Positions 7,561-14,684 of a stretch of 14,684 bases of DNA are shown here, one piece after another. The position numbers were made by a program, and so were the translations under genes. Origin of the DNA: an uncultured Eggerthella sp. (GTDB lineage Bacteria; Actinomycetota; Coriobacteriia; Coriobacteriales; Eggerthellaceae); NCBI GenBank assembly GCA_900548955.1, contig URMQ01000031.1, positions 1 to 14,684 of the forward strand, read 5' to 3'. Under the pieces are notes generated by a model that saw nothing but the letters and a program-made list of their open reading frames with translations, had not been told where the DNA came from and searched no databases. The first letter of the stretch is position 1. Each line of letters begins with the position of its first letter.

Positions 7561-7591
7561 TTAAGCAAGGACGGCTGGGTTTTGCTATTAT
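7561..7591 (+). promoter_or_regulatory. Predicted promoter for tRNA-Leu and tig
   Basis: TATTAT at 7586-7591 is preceded by TGC, giving an extended -10 element (TGCTATTAT). A weak -35 candidate TTAAGC lies at 7561-7566 with a long 19-nt spacer, acceptable for an extended -10 promoter. The start site would be near 7598, giving a 5' leader of about 36 nt that can form a hairpin GCCGTC/GACGGT (7601-7618) before the tRNA. Confidence 0.45.
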
Positions 7592-7634
7592 ATCGAAGTT
7601 GCCGTCATAGAAGACGGTAGTGTCGCATGGATGT

Positions 7635-7720
7635 GCGGGTGTGGCGGAATTGGCAGACGCGCCAGGTTTAGGTTCTGGTGGGTAACCCCCGTGAAGGTTC
7701 AAGTCCTTTCACCCGCACCA
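7635..7720 (+). tRNA. tRNA-Leu (anticodon UAG)
   Basis: An 86-nt class II tRNA. The acceptor stem pairs GCGGGTG (7635-7641) with CACCCGC (7710-7716), followed by discriminator A and an encoded CCA (7718-7720). The anticodon stem CCAGG/TCTGG (7662-7666, 7674-7678) holds loop TTTAGGT, giving anticodon TAG (7669-7671), which reads CUA and related Leu codons. The T-loop TTCAAGT is at 7698-7704 on stem GAAGG/CCTTT. The long variable arm (about 7679-7692) is typical of tRNA-Leu. The tig start lies only 38 nt downstream, with no terminator between them. Confidence 0.97.
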
Positions 7721-7758
7721 TTGCGAACCATTTGTAGTACCCAAGAAGGAGTTAATTC

Positions 7759-9087
7759 GTGAACATCAATGTAGAGGCCCTCGAGAATAATCAAGTAAAA
7801 CTCATCTTCGAGGTAGATGCTGCTGATGTCGACGCACGTATTAAGCGTACGTATCGCCGCGTTGCAAAGCGCTACAGCTTCCCTGGCTTCCGTCCTGGTA
7901 AAGCTCCTCGTCCTGTTATCGACAACATCATGGGTGCCGATTCTGTACGCACTACGGTAACTGAGGATTTGGTTAATGAAGTTTATCCCCAGGCTCTCGA
8001 AGAGAACAATCTTGTGCCTCTGCAGCGCCCCAACTATGAGTACGAGCTTGACCTGGTAGAAGACCACAAGCCTTTCAACTTTACCGCTACTATTGTGGTA
8101 AAGCCAGAACTTGAACTTTCAAGCTATGAACCAGTAGAGGTTGAAATTCCTTCAACCGAAGCAACTGATGAAGAAATTGACGCTCAGATTGAAGAGCTTC
8201 GCAATTACTATCATGACTTCAAAGACGCAAATGCAAACACCAAGGTAAAGCCTGGTGAATTTGTTGAGCTTACCATGACGGTAACCAACGAAGCTGGCGA
8301 AGAAGTATCTGCGCTTTCCGCTGAGCATCGTCTCTATGAATTGGGCAAGGGTGTTTACCCTGCTTCTTTCGATGCAGAACTTATTGGTCTTAAGAAGGGC
8401 CAGGAAAAGAGCTTCGACCTTGATTTGACCGATGATGATTCTTTGATTACTTCTAATCTTGAAGAAAAGGGCATGTTCCACTTCGAGGTTAAGGTTGACG
8501 TAATTAAGAACAAAGTTGTTCCTGAGGTAACCGAGGAATGGGCTAAAGACACCTTTGGTTTTGAGGGTCTTGAAGATATGCGCACCAAGATTGGTGACAG
8601 CATCAAGGGTCAGAAGATGGCAAACGCTCCTCGTCGTAAGGAAAACGAATGCCTGATGGCTTTGGCAAAGCGCGTTGAAGGCGAATTGCCAGAAATTATG
8701 TGCGAAACCCAGGAAACTCGTCTTCTGTCTGACTTCTACGGTCAGTTAAGCCGCATGGGTCTTACCTTCGATCAGTATCTTAAGACCATGGAAATGACCG
8801 CTGATCAGTTCAAGGAAGACAACAAGAAGCAGGCTGCTGATATGGTTCGTCAGGATCTTGCTTTGGATGCTTGGGCACGTCACTTTGAAATTGTTGCAAC
8901 GGAAGAAGAAGTTCACGCTGAATTTACTTCAGCTGATCTTGATGATCCTGATGCTATTGAGGCAGAATGGCGCAAGGAAGGCCGCCTGCCTATGATTCGC
9001 GAAAGCATCGTTCGTGCAAATGCCCTGCGCGATGTAGTAGCGAAGGCTCAGGTTTCTGAAGTTGTAGAAGCAAAGGTTGAAGAGTAA
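7759..9087 (+). CDS. tig: Trigger factor, ribosome-associated chaperone
   Basis: Trigger factor binds near the ribosomal exit tunnel and shields nascent chains. The 442-residue product has the ribosome-docking signature GFRPGKAP at 43-50 (family GFRxGKxP) in the N-terminal domain. A degenerate FKBP-type prolyl isomerase domain follows at about 160-255 (GEFVELTMTV ... LGKGVYPASFDAELIGLKKGQEKSF). The long helical C-terminal chaperone domain is at about 265-442 and ends acidic. The insert normally reading GFE near the isomerase active site is here ASFDAELIG, suggesting weak isomerase activity (inference). The start is GTG at 7759 with AAGAAGGAG at 7743-7751 as ribosome site. No promoter fits in the 38 nt after the tRNA, so co-transcription with tRNA-Leu is likely. 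Confidence 0.97.
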   Translation: MNINVEALENNQVKLIFEVDAADVDARIKRTYRRVAKRYSFPGFRPGKAPRPVIDNIMGADSVRTTVTEDLVNEVYPQALEENNLVPLQRPNYEYELDLVEDHKPFNFTATIVVKPELELSSYEPVEVEIPSTEATDEEIDAQIEELRNYYHDFKDANANTKVKPGEFVELTMTVTNEAGEEVSALSAEHRLYELGKGVYPASFDAELIGLKKGQEKSFDLDLTDDDSLITSNLEEKGMFHFEVKVDVIKNKVVPEVTEEWAKDTFGFEGLEDMRTKIGDSIKGQKMANAPRRKENECLMALAKRVEGELPEIMCETQETRLLSDFYGQLSRMGLTFDQYLKTMEMTADQFKEDNKKQAADMVRQDLALDAWARHFEIVATEEEVHAEFTSADLDDPDAIEAEWRKEGRLPMIRESIVRANALRDVVAKAQVSEVVEAKVEE

Positions 9088-9173
9088 CAACAACGACACA
9101 TTCTACGTTGTGCTATGAAGCCAGCTTATAAACGTTTTATAGTGTAAGCCTGGTATTTGTAGAGGTAATAGGG

Positions 9174-9209
9174 GGCAATCATCGCAAATACGCGATGGTT
9201 GCCTTTTTT
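9174..9209 (+). terminator. Strong intrinsic terminator between tig and clpP
   Basis: GGCAATCATCGC (9174-9185) pairs with GCGATGGTTGCC (9192-9203) over 12 bp with one G-U pair and a 6-nt loop, followed immediately by six T (9204-9209). It ends 24 nt before the clpP ATG, too close to fit a separate promoter for clpP. It therefore either ends tig transcripts with read-through into clpP, or acts as an attenuator in a clpP leader. Confidence 0.9.
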
Positions 9210-9233
9210 CAACAAGTGAAATGAGGCATACGC

Positions 9234-9866
9234 ATGTATCAAAATTCTACACAAGCAGCACTCATCCCCTATGTTATTGAACAGTCTCCTCGTGGAGAAC
9301 GCAGCTACGACATTTATTCTCGTTTGCTCAATGAACGTATTGTATTTTTGGGCGAAGCAATTGATGATGCGGTTGCAAATACGGTTGTAGCTCAGCTTTT
9401 GCATCTTGAATCCGCTGATCCTGATAAAGATATTTCTTTGTATATCAATTCTCCTGGAGGATCGGTATCGGCAGGTTTGGCAATTTATGACACGATGCAA
9501 TACATCAAGTGTGATGTTTCTACCATCTGCATGGGTATGGCTGCGTCCATGAGTTCAGTTCTTTTGTGCGCAGGTGCTCCAGGTAAGCGCATCATTTTGC
9601 CAAATGCTCAGGTTATGATCCATCAGCCTATGGGTGGTTCAGGGGAGCGCACCCAGCAGACCGACTTTGAAATTCTTGCAACAGAAATGAAGAAGACACG
9701 TGATCGTTTGGAAGGCATTATTGCTAAGCACACTGGCCAAACAGTAGAGCGTGTGCATGCTGACTCTGAGCGCGATAACTGGATGACCGCTGAAGAAGCT
9801 TGTGCTTACGGCTTGGTAGATAAAGTTGTAGCTTCCCGCTTCGCATCTAACGAGAAAGCTGAGTAG
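9234..9866 (+). CDS. clpP: ATP-dependent Clp protease proteolytic subunit
   Basis: ClpP forms the double-heptameric serine peptidase barrel that degrades substrates unfolded by ClpX or ClpC. The 210-residue protein shows the catalytic triad in its usual motifs: Ser105 in GMAASMS (101-107), His130 in QVMIHQPMGG (126-135) and Asp181 in SERDNW (178-183). The substrate-binding SPGGSV is at 73-78 and the C-terminal YGLVDKVV at 192-199. Length is normal. The N-terminal segment before YVIEQSPRGERSYDIYSRLL is short, consistent with little or no propeptide. ATG at 9234 has GAGG at 9223-9226 as ribosome site. clpX follows after a single base. Expression is probably conditioned by the terminator hairpin just upstream. 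No CtsR, HAIR or CIRCE operator is seen. Confidence 0.98.
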   Translation: MYQNSTQAALIPYVIEQSPRGERSYDIYSRLLNERIVFLGEAIDDAVANTVVAQLLHLESADPDKDISLYINSPGGSVSAGLAIYDTMQYIKCDVSTICMGMAASMSSVLLCAGAPGKRIILPNAQVMIHQPMGGSGERTQQTDFEILATEMKKTRDRLEGIIAKHTGQTVERVHADSERDNWMTAEEACAYGLVDKVVASRFASNEKAE

Positions 9867-9867
9867 T

Positions 9868-11223
9868 ATGACAGACCAGTCTGGCAACATTCCTCCAGCG
9901 CGTAGTGAAATTCGTTGCGCATTTTGCGGTAAAACACCTGACCAGGTTAATGCAATGATTTCTGGTCCTAATGGTATTTATATTTGTGACGAATGCATTT
10001 CTCTTTCTGCTGAAGCTATGATGACTGATTTGAATTTGCGTGGGTTAGAATCTGACGCACTAAATCAAGTGCTGCAGGTTACTGCAAGCGTAGATGAGGA
10101 AGAGGAAGCAAAAGAGGAATTTGCTCTGACCGAATTACCTACGCCTCGTCAGTTGTTCGAACAGCTTTCTGAACATGTGGTGGGCCAGGATGAAGCGAAA
10201 AAAGCACTTTCGGTTGCGGTATATAACCACTACAAGCGTATTAGTTTAGGTGAGCATGCTCACGAAGGCGATGTTGAGGTTGCTAAGAGCAACATTATGT
10301 TGCTTGGCCCTACGGGTTCCGGTAAAACCTTGCTTGCGCAAACCCTTGCTCGCACCTTGAAGGTTCCTTTCGCTATTGCCGATGCCACAACACTTACTGA
10401 AGCTGGCTATGTAGGTGAAGATGTTGAAAATATTTTATTGAAGTTAATTACAGCGGCGGACTTTGATATTCCACGAGCTGAAATTGGCATCATTTATATT
10501 GACGAAATTGACAAGGTTGCCCGAAAGGCGGAAAACCTTTCTATTACGCGCGATGTGTCTGGTGAAGGTGTTCAGCAGGCATTGCTCAAAATTGTAGAAG
10601 GATGCGAGGCGAGTGTTCCTCCTCAAGGAGGACGAAAGCACCCTCAGCAGGAACTCATTCATATTGATACCACCAATATCTTGTTTATTTTGGGTGGTGC
10701 GTTTGTTGGTTTGCCCGATATTATTGCTGAACGCGTGGGCAAAACAAGTATTGGTTTTGGTTCAGAAATGCCAGAATCTAAACGTGCTGCAGATGCAGAA
10801 TTGCTCAACCAGGTACTTCCTGAAGACTTGCATAAGTACGGAATGATTCCGGAATTTATTGGTCGTATTCCTGTTATTACTTCTTTGAAAGAGCTTTCCA
10901 AAGAAGACTTGGTACGTGTTTTAACTGAACCTAAGAATGCCTTGGTAAAACAATACAAGGCAATGTTTGCCTATGAAGATGCCGAACTGCTCTTTGAAGA
11001 TGAAGCTCTGGAGGCTATGGCAGAACAGGCAATCGAGCATCAAACTGGTGCTCGTGGCTTGCGTAGTATCTGCGAACGCGCCCTGCAAGATGTTATGTAT
11101 GACTTGCCTGATCATGAAGGCACGAAGCGCGTGGTAATCCGTCGAAGTGATATTGAAGGCTCAACGAAGCCAGAAATAGAGCAGATTGATACCGCACGCA
11201 CGCAAAAGCGTACAAAAGAATAA
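9868..11223 (+). CDS. clpX: ATP-dependent Clp protease ATP-binding subunit ClpX
   Basis: ClpX is the hexameric AAA+ unfoldase that recognises substrates and feeds them to ClpP. Residues 17-43 form the N-terminal zinc-binding domain with Cys17, Cys20, Cys40 and Cys43 (CAFC ... CDEC). The AAA+ module has Walker A GPTGSGKT (147-154), pore loop GYVG (180-183), Walker B IIYIDEIDK (208-216), the RKH loop at 256-258 and the IGF tripeptide at 295-297 that docks onto ClpP. The GARGLRSI sensor-2 motif lies in the C-terminal part. At 451 residues it is slightly longer than the usual 410-430, mainly from an acidic linker (about 74-85) after the zinc domain and a charged tail. The ATG is 1 nt after the clpP stop with only a weak ribosome site, so translation is probably coupled. 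Confidence 0.98.
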   Translation: MTDQSGNIPPARSEIRCAFCGKTPDQVNAMISGPNGIYICDECISLSAEAMMTDLNLRGLESDALNQVLQVTASVDEEEEAKEEFALTELPTPRQLFEQLSEHVVGQDEAKKALSVAVYNHYKRISLGEHAHEGDVEVAKSNIMLLGPTGSGKTLLAQTLARTLKVPFAIADATTLTEAGYVGEDVENILLKLITAADFDIPRAEIGIIYIDEIDKVARKAENLSITRDVSGEGVQQALLKIVEGCEASVPPQGGRKHPQQELIHIDTTNILFILGGAFVGLPDIIAERVGKTSIGFGSEMPESKRAADAELLNQVLPEDLHKYGMIPEFIGRIPVITSLKELSKEDLVRVLTEPKNALVKQYKAMFAYEDAELLFEDEALEAMAEQAIEHQTGARGLRSICERALQDVMYDLPDHEGTKRVVIRRSDIEGSTKPEIEQIDTARTQKRTKE

Positions 11224-11239
11224 AACATTGTGAATTATT

Positions 11240-11282
11240 CGAGCGCCTGTCGTATGGTAGATACGGCGGAGCGCTCGTTTTT
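11240..11282 (+). terminator. Intrinsic terminator after clpX
   Basis: CGAGCGC (11240-11246) pairs with GCGCTCG (11271-11277), with inner pairing CGTAT/ATACG (11251-11255, 11261-11265) across small internal mismatches. Five T follow at 11278-11282. It begins 16 nt after the clpX stop and separates clpX from valS. Confidence 0.9.
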
Positions 11283-11302
11283 ATGTAATAAACCAGCTAA
11301 AG

Positions 11303-11331
11303 CTTACGGCTAGGCATGATTTCGGTAGAAT
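11303..11331 (+). promoter_or_regulatory. Predicted valS promoter
   Basis: TAGAAT at 11326-11331 (5/6 to the -10 consensus, the same hexamer as before uvrA) lies 17 nt after CTTACG at 11303-11308 (a weak 3/6 -35). It follows the clpX terminator and would give a leader of about 44 nt. The leader is too short for a T-box and none of its motifs is present. Confidence 0.5.
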
Positions 11332-11381
11332 GCGTACGGGTAAGTAGCTGCATATGTAAAAATACAGGAAGGAAGGATTCC

Positions 11382-14048
11382 ATGTCGTCAGACAAAAAAA
11401 GCGAAATGCCGGCTTATGGTGACTGGGAAAAGCCGCTTTTCGACGCTTGGAAAGAGCAGGGGTATTTTTCTCGTACGCCAGGATTTGGCAAAAATGGAGC
11501 AGATACCTACACCGTGGTAATTCCTCCTCCTAATGTTACGGGTATGCTTCATATGGGTCATGCTCTTAATGACACTATTCAAGACACCTGTGTGCGCCAT
11601 GCGCGCATGCAGGGTTATCAAACTCGTTGGATTTTAGGTACCGACCATGCAGGTATTGCTACCCAGACCAAGGTAGATAAAAAACTTGCAGAACAAGGTA
11701 TTTCTCGTCTTGAAATTGGGCGTGAGAAATTTTTGGATGCGTGCTGGGATTGGCGCGAAGAATACGGCAATACCATCGTGAAGCAAATTGCTGGTATGGG
11801 TTGTTCATGTGACTATTCCGATGAAAAGTTCACTATGTCACCTGAATATGCCAATGCAGTTCGTAAGGTGTTTTGCGATTGGTATCACGATGGATTGATT
11901 TATCGTGGTCGTCGTATTGTTAACTGGTGCCCTTCTTGCACCACTGCTATTGCAGATGATGAAGCTGAATACGTAGATGAAAAAGGTCATCTATGGTATT
12001 TGCGCTATCCGCTCTCTGAACCTGTGGATGGTATTGAATATTTGGTAGTTGCTACTACCCGTCCAGAAACCATGCTGGGTGATACTGGTGTTGCCGTTTC
12101 TCCTAAGGATGAGCGCTACAAGAATTTGGTTGGTAAGACTATCGATCTTCCTATTGTTGGTCGCAAGATTCCTATTTTTGCTGACTATTATGTTGATTCT
12201 GAGTTTGGTACTGGTGCAGTAAAGACCACGCCCGCTCATGATCCTAATGACTATGCAATGGGTCAGCGCAATAACTTAGAGCAGATTAATGTCTTTGATG
12301 AACATGCGGTAGTAGTGGAAGGCTATGGCAAGTTTAGCGGTATGACGCGTGACGAAGCACGTGAAGCTATTGTTGCTGAATTCGAAGCTTTAGGCTTGCT
12401 TGACCATGTAGAAGAACATGACCATTCTGTTATGACCTGCTATCGTTGTCATACCAAGTTGGAACCTTGGCTGTCTGAGCAATGGTTTGTTGCGGTTGAT
12501 CGCCTGAAAGAACGTGCTGCTGAAGTTGTTGAAAACGGGGATGTACAGTTCCATCCAGCGCGTTGGAAGCAGGTGTACCTGGACTGGTTGGCAAACCTGA
12601 AAGACTGGTGTATTTCTCGTCAGTTGTGGTGGGGCCACCGTATTCCGATGTTTTACTGTGATGAATGCGGTTGGGAAGACGCATGTATGGAGGATATTGA
12701 AGTATGTCCTAAGTGTGGCGCTAAGGTACGTCAAGATGAAGACGTACTGGATACGTGGTTCTCTTCTCAGCTGTGGCCTTTTGCAACTCAGGGTTGGCCA
12801 GAATCCACTAATGAATTAGAAAAAACCTATCCTACCCAGATGCTCTCCACTGCTCGTGACATTATGGGCTTGTGGGTTGCGCGTATGGTGATGTCATCGT
12901 TGTACTTCACCGATCAGATTCCTTTTAAGGATGTCATCATTCATCCGACTGTAATGGCTGCCGATGGTAAGCCTATGTCTAAGAGCCGCGGCAACGGCGT
13001 AGATCCTTTAAAGTTGATGGAAGACTACGGTGCTGACGGTATGCGTTTTGGCTTGCTTATGCAGGTAACGGGCGCTCAAGATTTGAAGTTCAATGAAAAC
13101 AAGCTGGTAAGCAGCCGTAATTTTGCTAATAAGATTCGCAATGCTGCTCGTTTTGTCATGATGAACTTAGATGACTACACACCAGGCAAACCTGAACCTA
13201 CCACGCCAGCTGATCGTTGGATTTTCTCGCGTTTAGCGCGTTTAGTTGCGTCAATTGACGAAGCATACACAGAATTCGAATTTAGTGATATGACTCGTGA
13301 ATTGTATGCCTTCTTCTGGAATGAATTCTGTGACTGGTATATTGAGCTTTCTAAGCCTCGTTTGGCTGCGGGTGGATTGGATCGTGCCGCCTGTCAGCGC
13401 AACTTGGTATACGTTCTAGATACCGCACTAAGATTGCTTCATCCTGCAATGCCTTTTGTTACTGAGCAGATTTACCAGGATATGCCAGGCGAAAAGGATT
13501 CTCCTTATTTGATGATGGCAGCATGGCCTGATGCTGAAGAACTTTCGCAGTATATCGATGCCGATGCGGAACGTGCTCTTGCTATTGTTACCCAAAGTGT
13601 TTCTGGTATTCGTTCTATTCGTGCTCGCTATGGTATTTCACCTAAGACCAAGTTGGATATGGTGGTAAAGGCACAAAGTTCCGTAGCGGCAGATTTGTTC
13701 AATGAGCAGCAAGATTTAATTGTGGCTTTGGGCAATGTGACAGTGCTTGAAGTTTCCGAAACCGCTGAAAAGCCTGCAGAGTCAACTATGCGTCTTGCTG
13801 ATGACGTTGAGGTATATGTAATTTTGAGTGGTTTGGTAGATTTTGTCGCTGAGCAAGCTCGTCTTGAAAAAGAACTTGGCAAGCTTGAAAAGGATCGCGT
13901 AAAGTTTGATAAAAAGCTTTCTAATCCTGGTTTCTTGGCCAAGGCTGCTCCGGAAATAATTGAAAAAGATCGCGCTAAGTTGGCAGATATTACCGATCGC
14001 ATGGATCGTTTGCATGCTGAACTGGCGGAAATGAAGCAGGAAGGGTAA
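11382..14048 (+). CDS. valS: Valyl-tRNA synthetase
   Basis: Class I synthetase charging tRNA-Val. The start is ATG at 11382, preceded by AGGAAGGAAGGA; an in-frame ATG at 11316 lies upstream of the predicted -10 and has no ribosome site. The 888-residue product has the HIGH-type motif HMGH (57-60, in PPPNVTGMLHMGHAL), GTDHAGIATQ (86-95), and the CP1 editing domain that hydrolyses Thr-tRNA-Val (TTRPETMLGDTGVAV at 225-239, TPAHDPNDY at 283-291). A zinc-ribbon-like insertion carries Cys426, Cys429, Cys442 and Cys445, followed by DEDVLDTWFSS. The MSKS motif is 532-535, where Pro531 replaces the first Lys of KMSKS. The C-terminal tRNA-binding coiled coil is about 820-888. It is followed after 3 nt by a zinc-ribbon membrane protein. 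Confidence 0.98.
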   Translation: MSSDKKSEMPAYGDWEKPLFDAWKEQGYFSRTPGFGKNGADTYTVVIPPPNVTGMLHMGHALNDTIQDTCVRHARMQGYQTRWILGTDHAGIATQTKVDKKLAEQGISRLEIGREKFLDACWDWREEYGNTIVKQIAGMGCSCDYSDEKFTMSPEYANAVRKVFCDWYHDGLIYRGRRIVNWCPSCTTAIADDEAEYVDEKGHLWYLRYPLSEPVDGIEYLVVATTRPETMLGDTGVAVSPKDERYKNLVGKTIDLPIVGRKIPIFADYYVDSEFGTGAVKTTPAHDPNDYAMGQRNNLEQINVFDEHAVVVEGYGKFSGMTRDEAREAIVAEFEALGLLDHVEEHDHSVMTCYRCHTKLEPWLSEQWFVAVDRLKERAAEVVENGDVQFHPARWKQVYLDWLANLKDWCISRQLWWGHRIPMFYCDECGWEDACMEDIEVCPKCGAKVRQDEDVLDTWFSSQLWPFATQGWPESTNELEKTYPTQMLSTARDIMGLWVARMVMSSLYFTDQIPFKDVIIHPTVMAADGKPMSKSRGNGVDPLKLMEDYGADGMRFGLLMQVTGAQDLKFNENKLVSSRNFANKIRNAARFVMMNLDDYTPGKPEPTTPADRWIFSRLARLVASIDEAYTEFEFSDMTRELYAFFWNEFCDWYIELSKPRLAAGGLDRAACQRNLVYVLDTALRLLHPAMPFVTEQIYQDMPGEKDSPYLMMAAWPDAEELSQYIDADAERALAIVTQSVSGIRSIRARYGISPKTKLDMVVKAQSSVAADLFNEQQDLIVALGNVTVLEVSETAEKPAESTMRLADDVEVYVILSGLVDFVAEQARLEKELGKLEKDRVKFDKKLSNPGFLAKAAPEIIEKDRAKLADITDRMDRLHAELAEMKQEG

Positions 14049-14051
14049 ACG

Positions 14052-14489
14052 ATGAGTGATCTTCTTTCTCAAGTATTAACTCCAGAGGTAATGGGTGTGT
14101 TAACTGTAATTGCGGTATTGTTTGTAATTCTGTATGTGCTTTCCATTTTCTGGTCGGTGCGTGATGCGTCGTTGCGTGATATTCCTTGGGCGCTGGGTCT
14201 ACTGTCTGTAATTCCGGTAGTTGGCTTGGTTGCTTACTGCATGATCCGCCCTGCATTACTGAAATCTGACCGCGAAGAGCAGGATTTGGAAATTGCTTTA
14301 AAACGACGCGAATTGATGCGTTATGGCGATTGTGCTAACTGTGGCTATCCTGTCGAGGAAGATTACGTTATGTGCCCAAACTGCCATCAGCGTTTGAAGA
14401 ACCTATGTCCGACTTGTCATCATGCTCTAGATCCTTCTTGGTCGGTATGCCCCTATTGCACCACTCCTATCGGTGGCGGCAAAAACTAA
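14052..14489 (+). CDS. Membrane protein with C-terminal double zinc ribbon
   Basis: Not assigned to a named gene. The 145-residue product has two likely membrane segments, about 13-35 (VMGVLTVIAVLFVILYVL) and 45-66 (PWALGLLSVIPVVGLVAYCM). A charged helical stretch follows (71-91, KSDREEQDLEIALKRRE). The C-terminus has four CxxC pairs: Cys94/97, Cys108/111, Cys119/122 and Cys133/136, forming two zinc-ribbon-like modules of the DZR type, most likely cytoplasmic. Such ribbons usually mediate protein or nucleic-acid contacts; the target here is unknown. The ATG lies 3 nt after the valS stop, with GCAGGAAGGG inside the valS end as ribosome site, so it is translated from the valS transcript. No terminator is evident downstream. 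Confidence 0.85.
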   Translation: MSDLLSQVLTPEVMGVLTVIAVLFVILYVLSIFWSVRDASLRDIPWALGLLSVIPVVGLVAYCMIRPALLKSDREEQDLEIALKRRELMRYGDCANCGYPVEEDYVMCPNCHQRLKNLCPTCHHALDPSWSVCPYCTTPIGGGKN

Positions 14490-14684
14490 CGAGCAAAAGA
14501 CTAATGGGTAATATTTGCTAGCAAGAACAGTACCCTAAAACGACGCTTGCTTAAGAGTATTATTCTTGATCTGCGTGGCTGGTTTGCCTGCGTTAACGAG
14601 GGCTCGTTGTGAACATAGGGTTACTAATTGTGCTACTCTCACATCGCTTTTCTTGTTTTGTTATAAGTTGCCTCTAAATATGAT
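14490..14684. other. Gene-free stretch at the right edge
   Basis: No open frame with a ribosome site is visible on either strand. Short inverted repeats are present: AGCAAG/CTTGCT (14520-14525, 14546-14551), AGTACCCTA against TAGGGTTACT (14529-14537, 14616-14625, one bulged base) and AACGA/TCGTT (14595-14599, 14604-14608). None has a terminator-like T-run. The final 30 nt are AT-rich (TTGTTT at 14653, TAAATA at 14675) and may be the start of a promoter for a gene beyond the window. Confidence 0.4.

Noticed and set aside
9180..9197. Palindrome ATCGC-N6-GCGAT as a ClgR-type operator for clpP
   Set aside because: The known ClgR motif has CGC and GCG five bases apart; here the spacing is six, and the palindrome is fully explained as the upper stem of the terminator.
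9126..9500. Long reverse-strand open frames, for example opposite clpP, xer, valS and dprA
   Set aside because: They lie opposite well-supported genes, lack ribosome sites and family motifs, and have the odd composition expected of antisense frames.
11316..11381. A 22-residue N-terminal extension of ValS from ATG at 11316
   Set aside because: That ATG lies upstream of the predicted -10 element and has no ribosome site, while ATG 11382 has an excellent one; the extension shows no family similarity.
11283..11381. T-box riboswitch before valS
   Set aside because: The leader is about 44 nt from the predicted start site and lacks the conserved T-box sequence and a downstream terminator.
14653..14684. 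A promoter at the right edge
   Set aside because: TTGTTT/TTGTTA with TAAATA or TATGAT gives poor hexamers or non-standard spacing, and the downstream gene is not visible.

Overview
The window reads as an ordinary, compact chromosomal backbone from a Gram-positive bacterium with AT-leaning, mid-range base composition. All genes are on the plus strand. The order comM(end)-dprA-trmFO-xer-uvrA, then tig-clpP-clpX-valS, together with an actinobacterial/Bacillus-style LexA box before uvrA, suggests a low-GC member of the Coriobacteriia (Atopobium/Lancefieldella- or Cryptobacterium-like). That assignment is an inference from gene order and motif style, not from a database match. No mobile element, CRISPR array, phage gene or defence system is visible.

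Region 1 (1-3559) is a tightly packed set: the last codons of a ComM/YifB-like ATPase, dprA (overlapping by 7 nt), trmFO (11 nt gap) and a XerC/XerD-type tyrosine recombinase (4 nt gap, GTG start). This is the DNA-processing/dimer-resolution cluster with a tRNA-modification enzyme inserted. Region 2 (3560-6523) is uvrA under its own promoter, which carries a LexA-type SOS box overlapping the predicted -35. Region 3 (6524-7634) is the least conventional part: an AT-rich 181-nt gap with direct and inverted repeats, an unrecognised membrane-anchored 258-residue protein, and a 35-bp near-duplicate of that gene's 3' end including its stop codon.

Region 4 (7635-11282) holds tRNA-Leu(UAG), which probably shares a transcript with tig (trigger factor), followed by clpP and clpX. 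A strong intrinsic terminator sits between tig and clpP and ends only 24 nt before the clpP start codon; a second strong terminator closes clpX. Trigger factor, ClpP and ClpX together cover folding of nascent chains and ATP-dependent proteolysis. Region 5 (11283-14684) is valS with its own promoter, closely followed by a 145-residue membrane protein with two zinc ribbons, then 195 nt with no recognisable gene.

I did not find a clear new biological system. The best leads are the terminator placed immediately before clpP, the repeat-bearing gap with the unknown membrane protein, and the valS-coupled zinc-ribbon membrane protein. No gene-free stretch exceeds 300 bases.
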